Positions 1-7,662 of a stretch of DNA of 21,310 bases are shown here, in pieces. How positions within the stretch are numbered: position 1 is the first letter of the stretch; each line of letters starts with the position of its first letter. A program made the position numbers and the translations under genes. The DNA is from Deltaproteobacteria bacterium. GTDB taxonomy: Bacteria > Desulfobacterota > Deferrimicrobia > Deferrimicrobiales > Deferrimicrobiaceae. The notes under the pieces are model-generated. The model ran no database searches. It saw only the letters and a list, made by a program, of their open reading frames with translations, and was not told where the DNA came from. The stretch spans positions 1 through 21,310 of the forward strand of contig PQAK01000137.1 of the NCBI GenBank assembly GCA_003105225.1, in the 5' to 3' direction.

Positions 1-397
1 AGGTGAGCTCGAACCGCACCTGGTCGTTCCCCTTGCCCGTGGCGCCGTGGGAAACGGCGTCGGCCTTTTCCTTCCGCGCCACCTCGATCTGCTTCTTCGC
101 GATCAGGGGACGCGCGATGGAGGTCCCCAGGAGGTACGATCCCTCGTAGACGGCGTTCGCCATGAGCGCCGGAAAGATGAAATCCCGGACGAACTCGTCC
201 TTGACGTCCTCCACGTACACCTTCGACGCCCCGGTCTTCTTCGCCTTCGCCCGGACGGGGGCCAGCTCCTCTCCCTGCCCCAGGTCGGCCACGAAAGCGA
301 TCACCTCGCAGTCGTACGTCTCGATGAGCCATCGCAGGATGACCGAGGTGTCCAGCCCCCCGGAATACGCGAGCACGACCTTCCTGACTTTTTCCAC
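1..397 (-). CDS. argG: Argininosuccinate synthase, N-terminal part (cut by window edge)
   Basis: The enzyme joins citrulline and aspartate using ATP to make argininosuccinate, the penultimate step of arginine synthesis, in the cytoplasm. About 132 residues are visible. The ATP-pyrophosphatase P-loop AYSGGLDTS sits at residues 10-18. Further family-typical stretches follow: VADLGQGEE, YEGSYLLGTSIARP and DAVSHGATGKGNDQVRFEL. The start is GTG, preceded by GGAGGAAG at a spacing of about 5-8 nt; no ATG start gives the complete P-loop N-terminus. It lies 18 nt downstream of argF, as the last visible gene of the argBDFG series. The 3' part lies beyond base 1, so integrity of the whole gene cannot be judged. 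Identification is secure from the motifs. Confidence 0.96.
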   Translation of the reverse strand, partial: MEKVRKVVLAYSGGLDTSVILRWLIETYDCEVIAFVADLGQGEELAPVRAKAKKTGASKVYVEDVKDEFVRDFIFPALMANAVYEGSYLLGTSIARPLIAKKQIEVARKEKADAVSHGATGKGNDQVRFELT

Positions 398-415
398 TGT
401 CGCTTCCTCCGTCCG

Positions 416-1330
416 TTAATTTGAGATGAGCCTTGAAAGAAGGGCCATCTGGACGTGCATGCGGTTTTCCGCCTCGTCGAACACGGCCGACCGGGGACCT
501 TCCATCACTTCCTCCGTGATCTCCTCCCCCCGATGGGCGGGCAGGCAGTGCATGACGATCGCGCCCTTCCGGGCCGCCCGCAGGAGGGAATCGTCGACGC
601 AATACCCGCGGAACGCCCGGAGGCGGCGCCGCCGTTCCTGTTCCTGCCCCATGCTGGTCCACACGTCCGTGTACAGGATGTCCGCGTCCTCGGCGGCCTC
701 CGACGGATCGCGGACGACCCGGACGTCCCCCTTGCCCGCGGCGGAGGCCTCCCGCAGGATCCTCCCGTTCGGCTCGAACCCCTTCGGGCAGGCCACGCGG
801 AGGGAAAACCCGAGCAGGTGCGCGGCCTCCACCCACGAATTGGCCACGTTGTTGCCGTCCCCGATGAAGGCCACCTTCATACCGCCGAGATCGATCCCCC
901 GCTCCTGCGCCGTCATCAGGTCGGCCAGCACCTGGCAGGGGTGGTGGTCGTCGGTCAGACCGTTGATCACCGGGACGCCCGCCCAGGCCGCCATCTCCTC
1001 CGCCGTCTCGTGCAGAAACGTCCGGATCACGATCCCGTCGACGTAGCGGGAGAGGACCCGCGCCGTGTCACGGACCGGCTCCCCCCGGCCGATCTGGGTG
1101 TCCGCCGGGGATAGAAAAAGCGCGTGTCCCCCGAGCCGGGTCATGCCGACCTCGAACGACACCCGGGTCCGGGTCGACGCCTTCTGGAAGATCATCGCCA
1201 GCGTCTTCCCCGCCAGCGGCCGCGGGGCGCCCCGCCGGTTTCCCCTCCGCTTCCAGGCCCGGGCGGACGCCAGGACGGCGCGCAGTTCCGGGGCGGACAG
1301 GTCGAGGATCCGCAGCAGGTCTTTCCTCAC
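416..1330 (-). CDS. argF: Ornithine carbamoyltransferase
   Basis: This 304-residue cytoplasmic enzyme transfers the carbamoyl group from carbamoyl phosphate to ornithine, giving citrulline. The carbamoyl-phosphate motif STRTR is at residues 52-56. HPCQ (in DDHHPCQVLADL) and the C-terminal HCLPAHRGEEI follow, as expected for the ornithine rather than the aspartate enzyme. The length is normal. The chosen start is GTG at 1330, which overlaps the argD stop in a GTGA four-base overlap, pointing to translational coupling. Its reading frame stays open far upstream through argD, but that extension is antisense-like shadow sequence with no family similarity. argG follows after 18 nt. Confidence 0.97.
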   Translation of the reverse strand: MRKDLLRILDLSAPELRAVLASARAWKRRGNRRGAPRPLAGKTLAMIFQKASTRTRVSFEVGMTRLGGHALFLSPADTQIGRGEPVRDTARVLSRYVDGIVIRTFLHETAEEMAAWAGVPVINGLTDDHHPCQVLADLMTAQERGIDLGGMKVAFIGDGNNVANSWVEAAHLLGFSLRVACPKGFEPNGRILREASAAGKGDVRVVRDPSEAAEDADILYTDVWTSMGQEQERRRRLRAFRGYCVDDSLLRAARKGAIVMHCLPAHRGEEITEEVMEGPRSAVFDEAENRMHVQMALLSRLISN

Positions 1331-2526
1331 TTGCGCCCCCCATCGGGCAGGGAAATCCACAGCAGGTCGAGCGCATGCCGGATTTCGGGTTCGGTCACGG
1401 TCAGCGGCGGCAGGAACCGGAGGATGTTTCCGGACGTGGCGTTCACGACGAGGCCGTTCCGCAGGCACTGCAGCGCGATCTCCTTCGTCTCGACCTCCAT
1501 CTCCCATGCCAGCATCAGGCCCAGCCCCCGCACCTTCCGCACATCCGTCCGGCGGGCCGCCAGTTCGGAAAGCCCCTTCTTCAGGATCTCTCCCTTCCGG
1601 TCGACCTCCGACAGGAACCCGGGGGAGGCGAGGGTCTCCAGCACCACCTTCGCCGCGGCGCAGCACACCGGGTTGCCGCCGAAGGTGCTGCCGTGGGACC
1701 CCGGGCCGAAGGCCGCCGCTATTTCCTCGCGCGCGACCACCGCGCCCAGCGGCAGCCCGTTGGCGATCCCCTTGGCCAGCGTGACGATGTCGGGAAGCAG
1801 GCCGAACCTCTCGCCGGCGAGCATCGCCCCCGTGCGGCCCATTCCCGTCTGGATCTCGTCCAGCACCAACAGGATGCCCTTCTGCCGGCACAGGCGCTCG
1901 GCCTCCTTGAGATACCCCGGCGGATGCATGCGGACGCCGCTCTCTCCCTGGATCGGCTCCACCAGGAAGGCGCAGGTCCGGTCCGTCAGGGCGGCATCCA
2001 GGGCGGCGATGTCCCCGAAGGGAACCGTCACGAACCCCGGCAGCATCGGCTCGAACCCCTTGTGGAACCTGGGCTGGCCCGTGGCCGACAGCCCCCCGTA
2101 CGTCCTGCCGTGGAACGATCCCTCCAGGACGACGAACTCGTGGACCCCCTCCCGGCCCCGATCGGCGAACCACTTCCGCGCCAGCTTGATCGCCGCCTCG
2201 TTCGCCTCCGTCCCGCTGTTGCAGAAGAAGACCTTCCCCCCGATCGTCGCGTCCGACAGGAGCCGGGCGGCCTCGGCCTGGACCGGGACGTGGAACAGGT
2301 TGGAGACGTGCAACAGGTTCCTCGCCTGCACCGTCACGGCGCGCGTGACCTCGGGATGCGCATGCCCGAGCGCGGTCACGGCGATCCCCCCCAGGAAGTC
2401 GAGGTATTCCCGCCCTTCCGCATCGAAGAGCCGGGCCCCCTCCCCGCGCACGAACGCCGCCGGAAGACGGGCGTAGTTCGACATCTGGTACTTTTCGGTC
2501 AGCGCGATGATATCGGCGGTGCCCAA
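1327..2526 (-). CDS. argD: Acetylornithine aminotransferase
   Basis: A 399-residue pyridoxal-phosphate enzyme that converts N-acetylglutamate semialdehyde to N-acetylornithine with glutamate as amino donor. Class-III aminotransferase features are visible: NSGTEANEAAIKLAR near 103-117, SFHGRTYG near 137-144, VLDEIQTG with the cofactor Asp at 223, and the Schiff-base Lys at 252 in TLAKGIANGLPLGA. The start is TTG at 2526, backed by a purine-rich AAAGGGGG a few bases upstream; the resulting N-terminus, ending in EKYQMSNYARLP, matches the usual ArgD leader. An internal ATG at codon 15 would remove that part. It lies 12 nt after argB and its stop overlaps the argF start. Such enzymes can also act on succinyl-diaminopimelate precursors, but the arg context fixes the main role. 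Confidence 0.97.
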   Translation of the reverse strand: MGTADIIALTEKYQMSNYARLPAAFVRGEGARLFDAEGREYLDFLGGIAVTALGHAHPEVTRAVTVQARNLLHVSNLFHVPVQAEAARLLSDATIGGKVFFCNSGTEANEAAIKLARKWFADRGREGVHEFVVLEGSFHGRTYGGLSATGQPRFHKGFEPMLPGFVTVPFGDIAALDAALTDRTCAFLVEPIQGESGVRMHPPGYLKEAERLCRQKGILLVLDEIQTGMGRTGAMLAGERFGLLPDIVTLAKGIANGLPLGAVVAREEIAAAFGPGSHGSTFGGNPVCCAAAKVVLETLASPGFLSEVDRKGEILKKGLSELAARRTDVRKVRGLGLMLAWEMEVETKEIALQCLRNGLVVNATSGNILRFLPPLTVTEPEIRHALDLLWISLPDGGRK

Positions 2527-2538
2527 CCAGGCCCCCTT

Positions 2539-3411
2539 TCAGGCCGTCCGGGTGATCTCGGTTCCGATCCCCGCGTCGGTGAAGATCTCCAGCAGCACGC
2601 TGTGCGGGACCCGCCCGTCGAGGATGTGCACCTTGGTCACCCCCTTGCGCAGGGCGGTCAGCCCGCACTCGACCTTCGGGATCATCCCCCCCGTGATCCC
2701 GCCGTTCCGGATGGCGGCCTCCACGTCGGCGATCGTCATCGTGGAAATGAGCTCCCCTCCGGCGGCGAGGACCCCGGGCACATCCGTCAGGAGAATGAAC
2801 TTCTCGGCGGCGACCGACGCGGCGATTTCCGCCGCCGCGGTGTCGCCGTTGATGTTGTAGGCCTCGCCTTCCGGCCCCACGCCGATGGGGGCGATGACCG
2901 GCACGAACCCGTCCCGCTCCATGCTCCGGAGCACTTCCGGATGGACGCCCGTGACCTCCCCGACCAGCCCCAGGTCGAGCGGCGCCCCGCTCTTGCCCGG
3001 GGCGGAATACTTGCGCGCGCGGATCAGGCCGCCGTCCTTTCCCGTGAGCCCGACCGCCTTTCCCCCGGACCGGTTGATGAGCGCCACGATCTGCTTGTTG
3101 ACCGTTCCCCCGAGGACCATCTCCACCACTTCCATCGCCTCGGGCGAGGTCACCCGCAGCCCTTCCTTCCGCTCCGTCGGGATCGACAGCCGCTCCAGCA
3201 CCCGGTCGATCTGCGGACCGCCCCCGTGCACGACGACCGGCCGGATCCCGACGTACTGGAGGAGGACGATGTCCTCGGCGAACGAGGCCATCCGCTCGTC
3301 GTCCTTCATCGCCGCGCCGCCGTACTTCACCACCACCGTCTTCCCGGTGAACTCCCGGATGTACGGCAGCGCCTCGATGAGCGTCTCGGCCTTCTGGATA
3401 TATCCTTTCAT
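2539..3411 (-). CDS. argB: Acetylglutamate kinase
   Basis: A 290-residue amino-acid kinase that phosphorylates N-acetylglutamate, the committed step of the linear arginine pathway. KYGGAAM (Lys29) and VHGGGPQID (around 61-69) form the phosphate and substrate sites; LTGKDGGL, NINGDTAAAEIA and LLTDVPGVL follow as in the family. The N-terminus carries an extra helix, roughly residues 1-22 ending in EALPYIREFTGK. From what is known of the family, this helix accompanies hexameric, arginine-inhibited enzymes, so feedback inhibition is likely (inference). ATG start at 3411, with GGGAAG about 6 nt upstream. It lies 20 nt after hslU and 12 nt before argD. Confidence 0.97.
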   Translation of the reverse strand: MKGYIQKAETLIEALPYIREFTGKTVVVKYGGAAMKDDERMASFAEDIVLLQYVGIRPVVVHGGGPQIDRVLERLSIPTERKEGLRVTSPEAMEVVEMVLGGTVNKQIVALINRSGGKAVGLTGKDGGLIRARKYSAPGKSGAPLDLGLVGEVTGVHPEVLRSMERDGFVPVIAPIGVGPEGEAYNINGDTAAAEIAASVAAEKFILLTDVPGVLAAGGELISTMTIADVEAAIRNGGITGGMIPKVECGLTALRKGVTKVHILDGRVPHSVLLEIFTDAGIGTEITRTA

Positions 3412-3431
3412 GTCCGCTTCCCGTATCGCCG

Positions 3432-4811
3432 TCACAGGATGTACCGGCTCAAGTCCACGTCCCGGACGATCCCCGAGAGTTTTTCGTCCACGTACGCCTT
3501 CCGGATGACGATCTCCTGGCCGCCGATCTCCGGCGCGGAGAACAGGAGGTCCTCCAGGAGCTTCTCCATGATCGTGTAGAGCCGCCTCGCCCCGATGTTC
3601 TCCGTGCGGTCGTTCACCTCGCACGCCATCTCGGCGATCCGCTCCACCGCCTCCGGGGTGAAGACCACGCGCACCCCCTCGGTCAGGAGCAGTTCGGCGT
3701 ACTGGCGGGTGAGCGCCCCGTGCGGCTCCGTCAGGATCCGCACGAAATCCTCCTTGGTCAGCGTGTCGAGCTCCACGCGGATCGGGAACCGCCCCTGCAG
3801 CTCGGGGATCAGGTCGGAGGGCTTGGTCATGTGGAAGGCGCCGGCCGCGATGAAGAGGATGTGGTCGGTCCGCACCATCCCGTGCTTCGTGTTCACGTTC
3901 GATCCCTCCACGATCGGAAGCAGGTCCCGCTGCACGCCCTGGCGGGAAACGTCGGGGCCGGTATGGGACTCCCTTCCCGCGATCTTGTCGATTTCGTCGA
4001 GGAAGACGATGCCCTCGTTCTCCGTCCGCTCGACGGCCAGCTGCTTCACCCGGTCCATGTCCACCATGCGGGCGGCCTCCTCCTTTTCGAGGAAGGCCTG
4101 CGCCTCCGGCACCCGCATCCGTTTCCGGCGCGTCTTCTTGGGGAACAGGTTCCCCAGCATCTCCTGGAGATTCCCCTCGATCCCTTCCATTCCACCGCCC
4201 GAAACTCCCATCAGGTCGATGGCGGGCACGGCGCTTTCCCTCACCTCGACTTCCACCGTCCGGTCGGACAGCCTGCCCTCCCGCAGCATCGTCCGCATCC
4301 GCTCGCGGGACTCCTCCGCCTTCGGCTCCCCCTCCGCGGGGGAAATCCCCATCGGGCGGGAGGGAGGGGGTGGGAGCAGGAGGTCGAGAAGCCGCTCCTC
4401 CGCCGTCGCGCGCGCCTTTCCGGACACCCGTTCCATCTCCTCGCCGCGCACCATGTGCACGGCGATCTCCACCAGGTCCCGGATCATCGACTCCACGTCG
4501 CGCCCGACGTACCCCACCTCCGTGAACTTCGACGCCTCGACCTTGAGGAACGGCGCCTGGGCCAGCCGCGCCAGCCGCCGCGCGATCTCGGTCTTCCCGA
4601 CGCCCGTGGGGCCGACCATGATGATGTTCTTCGGGGCGATCTCCTCCCGCAGCTCCGGGGGCACCTGGCGCCTGCGCCAGCGGTTCCGGAGCGCGATCGC
4701 CACGGCCCGCTTCGCCTTCTCCTGTCCGACGATATGGCGGGACAGCTCCGCCACGATCTCCCGCGGAACCAGGGGGCGTGCGTCCTGCGCCTCCCTCTCT
4801 CTCCGCATCAT
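3432..4811 (-). CDS. hslU: ATP-dependent protease ATPase subunit HslU
   Basis: A 459-residue AAA+ unfoldase that forms a ring capping the HslV peptidase and threads substrates into it. Walker A GPTGVGKT is at 67-74, the pore-loop GYVGRD at 100-105, Walker B in GIVFLDEID near 267-275, and the sensor-2 GARR near 407-410. The C-terminal tail ends in SRYIL, the segment that docks into HslV. The intercalating I-domain (about 110-245) contains a run of four prolines near 147-150, which may need EF-P for smooth translation. The start is the first of two adjacent ATGs; it overlaps the hslV stop (ATGA), and a GGAGGAG lies about 11 nt upstream. An open frame continues upstream through hslV, but that part is shadow. 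Confidence 0.97.
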   Translation of the reverse strand: MMRREREAQDARPLVPREIVAELSRHIVGQEKAKRAVAIALRNRWRRRQVPPELREEIAPKNIIMVGPTGVGKTEIARRLARLAQAPFLKVEASKFTEVGYVGRDVESMIRDLVEIAVHMVRGEEMERVSGKARATAEERLLDLLLPPPPSRPMGISPAEGEPKAEESRERMRTMLREGRLSDRTVEVEVRESAVPAIDLMGVSGGGMEGIEGNLQEMLGNLFPKKTRRKRMRVPEAQAFLEKEEAARMVDMDRVKQLAVERTENEGIVFLDEIDKIAGRESHTGPDVSRQGVQRDLLPIVEGSNVNTKHGMVRTDHILFIAAGAFHMTKPSDLIPELQGRFPIRVELDTLTKEDFVRILTEPHGALTRQYAELLLTEGVRVVFTPEAVERIAEMACEVNDRTENIGARRLYTIMEKLLEDLLFSAPEIGGQEIVIRKAYVDEKLSGIVRDVDLSRYIL

Positions 4812-5347
4812 GGCGCGGCGATCTCCTCCGCGACCAGGTTGTCGTTGGTATAGATGCAGATCCCCGCGGCGATGCGGAGCGCCTCGCCGGCGATCGCAAG
4901 GGCCGGAAGCTCCGTGTGCCGCAGCATCGCCCGGGCAGCCGCCAGGGCGAACGCCCCCCCGGACCCGACGCCGATCACCCCGTCGTCGGGCTCCACCACG
5001 TCCCCGTTCCCCGAGAGAAGCATCAGCTCCCTCCCGTCGGTCACCACCATGACGGCGTCCAGGCGGCGCAGGACCCGGTCGGTCCTCCACTCCTTCGCGA
5101 GCTCCACCGCGGCGCGGCGAAGGTTGCCGCGGAACTCGGTGAGCTTCCCCTCGAACTTCTCGAACAGGGTGAAGGCGTCCGCGGTCGAACCCGCGAACCC
5201 GGCGAGCACCCGGTCGTCGTACAGGCGGCGGATCTTCCGGGCCGTCTGCTTGAGGACGGCGTTCCCCATCGTCACCTGGCCGTCCCCCGCCATCGCCACG
5301 CGCCCCCCGCGCGACACGGCCACGATCGTCGTCCCCCGCGTCTCCAT
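4808..5347 (-). CDS. hslV: ATP-dependent protease peptidase subunit HslV
   Basis: A 179-residue proteasome-like threonine peptidase, the partner of HslU. The precursor begins METRGTTIVAV, so a five-residue propeptide is probably removed to expose the catalytic Thr6. Typical stretches follow: GDGQVTMGN, ARKIRRLY, GFAGSTADAFTLFE and GNGDVVEPDDGVIGVGSGG. The length is normal. The ATG shares one base with the xerC stop (TGATG), and GGAGG sits about 8 nt upstream, so translation is probably coupled to xerC. Its own stop overlaps the hslU start. Confidence 0.97.
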   Translation of the reverse strand: METRGTTIVAVSRGGRVAMAGDGQVTMGNAVLKQTARKIRRLYDDRVLAGFAGSTADAFTLFEKFEGKLTEFRGNLRRAAVELAKEWRTDRVLRRLDAVMVVTDGRELMLLSGNGDVVEPDDGVIGVGSGGAFALAAARAMLRHTELPALAIAGEALRIAAGICIYTNDNLVAEEIAAP

Positions 5348-6276
5348 CAGGTCCGCCTCCCGGGGCGGGAAAGCGGGTGGGCCGACTCGTAGGCGCGCAC
5401 CAGGTGGCTCACGTTGACCCGCGCGTACCGCTGGGTCGTCGACAGCGAGGCGTGCCCCAGCATCTCCTGGATCGCCCGGAGGTCCGCCCCCGATTCGAGG
5501 AGATGGGTGGCGAAGGAGTGACGGAGGCCGTGCGGGGACAGCCGCCTTGCGACCGCGGCGCGCCGCAGCGACCCATCGAGGATCCGGGCCACGCTGCGCG
5601 CCGTCAGCCTCCCTCCGCGCAGGTTCCGGAAGAGGGCTTCGCCGTCCCCGGGATTTCCGACAGCGCCGCGCGCATCCCGCGAGGCCAGGTAGTTCCGGAG
5701 CGCGCAGAGGGCTTTCTCCCCCACCGGGACGATTCGCACCTTGCGTCCCTTTCCCGATACCCGGACGGTGCCCGCTTCGAGGCTCACGTCTTCCCTGCCG
5801 AGGGCGACCAGCTCGCCGACGCGCAGGCCCGAGGAGTACAGCAGCTCGAGGATCGCGGCGTCCCGCGCCTCCCTCTCTCCCCCGCGCGGCATCGACCGGA
5901 GCAGGTCCATGATCTCGTCCACCGGCAGGAATTCGGGCAGCCGCATCTCCCGGCGCGGGGCCGCGAGCGGCCCGGCCGGGTTCCCCTCCCGCACTCCCTG
6001 TCCGACGAGGAAGGAAAAAAAGGAGCGGACCGCGGAGATCTTTCTCGCGAGGGAGGACGGCTTCAATCCCGCGTACCGCGCGGACACGTATCCGCGAAGA
6101 TCGGCCGTCGTCACCGCTTCCCATCCCCTTCCCGTCCCCTCGGGGTCCTTCCCCTTCGTCTCCTTCAGGAAGGAGCGAAGGTCGGAGACTTCGCGCACGT
6201 AGGCCCGCACCGTATCCCGGGACGCGTTCCGCTCCGAGAGGAGGTACTGCGAAAACCGGCCGATGGCGGCGTTCAC
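5347..6276 (-). CDS. xerC: Tyrosine recombinase XerC
   Basis: A site-specific recombinase expected to resolve chromosome dimers at dif with XerD. Numbering from the chosen GTG, the N-terminal SAM-like core-binding domain covers about residues 1-100 and the catalytic domain about 115-300. The catalytic set is complete: Arg152 in SSGLRVGEL, Lys176 in SGKGRK, His249 and Arg252 in SPHGLRH, His275 in LGHASL, and nucleophile Tyr284 in TQRYARV. Two starts are possible. GTG at 6276 has GGGGAG about 9 nt upstream and gives the common VNAAI-type N-terminus; TTG at 6297 adds seven residues but has no clear Shine-Dalgarno. I prefer 6276. The neighbours trmFO and hslVU are typical companions of xerC-type genes in this lineage. 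XerD or a mobile integrase is less likely, since no mobile-element features are present. Confidence 0.9.
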   Translation of the reverse strand: MNAAIGRFSQYLLSERNASRDTVRAYVREVSDLRSFLKETKGKDPEGTGRGWEAVTTADLRGYVSARYAGLKPSSLARKISAVRSFFSFLVGQGVREGNPAGPLAAPRREMRLPEFLPVDEIMDLLRSMPRGGEREARDAAILELLYSSGLRVGELVALGREDVSLEAGTVRVSGKGRKVRIVPVGEKALCALRNYLASRDARGAVGNPGDGEALFRNLRGGRLTARSVARILDGSLRRAAVARRLSPHGLRHSFATHLLESGADLRAIQEMLGHASLSTTQRYARVNVSHLVRAYESAHPLSRPGRRT

Positions 6277-6309
6277 TTCCGGAATCTCCCCTTCCAAAAA
6301 GGAAAAGAT

Positions 6310-7662
6310 TTATGTAACACACAGGGGGTCAAATTTAAAGACGCTTCTGCGGAATTCCTCGATCGCGGAGAGCGCCGCAGCGGCTTGCCTCGCCTTGCGC
6401 TCCCGCTTCCGCCCGGGCGGGGGTTCGGGGAGGAGGCCGAAGTTGGCGTTCATCGGCTGGCCGCCTCCCGGGCCGGGCGTCGTGATGTGGCGGTGGAGGG
6501 CCCCGATCATCGAAGCGTGCGGAAAGACGGGGGGCTCCCGCCCCCGGACGGCCGCCGCCGCCGACACGCCTGCGACGAATCCCGAGGCGATCGATTCGAC
6601 GTACCCTTCCACGCCGGTGATCTGGCCGGCGAAGAACAGCCCCGGGCGCCTCCGGCACTCCAGCCAGGGATGCAGGTGGCGGCGCGCGTCGAGGAAGCTG
6701 TTCCGGTGGACGGAACCGTATCGGAGGAACTTCGCGCGGGAGAGGCCGGGAATCAGGGAGAAGACCCGCTCCTGTTCGGGATAGGCGAGCTTCGTCTGGA
6801 AGCCGACCAGGTTGTACATCGTCCCCGCCGCGTTTTCCTTCCGCAGCTGGACGACGGCGTGCGGGGTCCTGCCCGTCCTCGGATCCGCCAGCCCCACCGG
6901 CCGCATCGGCCCGAACAGAAGCGTTCCGGGGCCCCGGCGGGCAAGCGCCTCCAGCGGCATGCACGCCTCGAAGTACCTCTCCTGCTCGAACTCCCTGGCG
7001 GGAATCACGCGGGCGGCCAGCAGCGCGGACAGGAAGGCCTCGTACTGCTCCCGCGTCATCGGGAGGTTCAGGTAGTCCCCCTCCCCCGCGCCGGCGCCGT
7101 ACCGGTCGGCGAAGTACCCGGCCTCCCTGTCGATCGTCGCAGCGTCCACGATCGGGGAGATGGCGTCGTAGAAATAAAAACCCTCGTCGCCCAGGAGGTC
7201 GCGGATCGAGGAGGACAGCGCATCGGAGGGAAGCGGACCGCAGGCGAGGATGGCGACCGCCGCATCGGGGATCGACCGCGCCTCCCGTTCCGTCACCCGG
7301 AGGTTCGGGCGCGCCCGGACCGCATCGGTCACCATCCGGCCGAAGAGCTCCCGATCCACGGCCAGCGCTTTTCCCGCGGGGACGCGGGCGCGATCCGCCA
7401 GCGCCACCAGGTTCGAACCGAGCGCGCGCAGTTCGGCCTTGAGCAGCCCCTTCCCGGACAGCGGCTCCTCGGAGCCGAGGGAATTGCTGCACACAAGCTC
7501 CGCGAACCACCCGGTCCGGTGCGCCGGCGAGGAGACCCCGGGCCGCATCTCCCACAGGTCGACGGGGATGCCGGCCGCGGAGAGGACGAGCGCGGCTTCC
7601 GCGCCCGCGAGCCCCGCCCCCACGACGACCGCCTTTCCGTCAGGCAGCGGGTCCGCCGGCAT
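6310..7662 (-). CDS. trmFO: Folate-dependent tRNA (uracil-54-C5) methyltransferase TrmFO
   Basis: A 450-residue flavoprotein that makes m5U54 in the tRNA T-loop, using methylene-tetrahydrofolate and reduced FAD instead of S-adenosylmethionine. The FAD dinucleotide fold is at the start (VVVGAGLAGAEAA, glycines at 15, 17 and 20). The family signatures AELVCSNSLGS with Cys58 and FEACMPLEALARRG with Cys234 match the two functional cysteines known in TrmFO. QTKLAYPEQ, GQITGVEGYVES and TPGPGGGQPMNANFG complete the family pattern. ATG start at 7662 with GAGGAGG about 10 nt upstream. The first 23 bases overlap the end of the sensor kinase gene. xerC follows after 12-33 nt, depending on its start. Confidence 0.97.
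   Translation of the reverse strand: MPADPLPDGKAVVVGAGLAGAEAALVLSAAGIPVDLWEMRPGVSSPAHRTGWFAELVCSNSLGSEEPLSGKGLLKAELRALGSNLVALADRARVPAGKALAVDRELFGRMVTDAVRARPNLRVTEREARSIPDAAVAILACGPLPSDALSSSIRDLLGDEGFYFYDAISPIVDAATIDREAGYFADRYGAGAGEGDYLNLPMTREQYEAFLSALLAARVIPAREFEQERYFEACMPLEALARRGPGTLLFGPMRPVGLADPRTGRTPHAVVQLRKENAAGTMYNLVGFQTKLAYPEQERVFSLIPGLSRAKFLRYGSVHRNSFLDARRHLHPWLECRRRPGLFFAGQITGVEGYVESIASGFVAGVSAAAAVRGREPPVFPHASMIGALHRHITTPGPGGGQPMNANFGLLPEPPPGRKRERKARQAAAALSAIEEFRRSVFKFDPLCVT

Noticed and set aside
1375..3579. Long plus-strand open frames opposite argD, argB and other genes
   Set aside because: They are antisense shadows of clearly conserved minus-strand genes, have no recognisable domain, and show the biased composition of GC-driven open frames.
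2539..4899. Long minus-strand frame that fuses argB to about 490 residues lying across hslU
   Set aside because: Only the last 290 residues are argB. The rest is a low-complexity Arg/Gly/Pro-rich out-of-frame reading of hslU, a common artefact in GC-rich DNA.
5347..6297. xerC as an integrase of a mobile element
   Set aside because: No attachment repeats, tRNA gene, cargo genes or excisionase are nearby, and the housekeeping neighbours fit a chromosomal XerC.
6295..6345. Possible promoter at the end of trmFO (TTGACC followed by TAAATC) for xerC
   Set aside because: The spacing is about 14 nt, too short for a sigma-70 promoter; the AT-rich patch alone is not enough.
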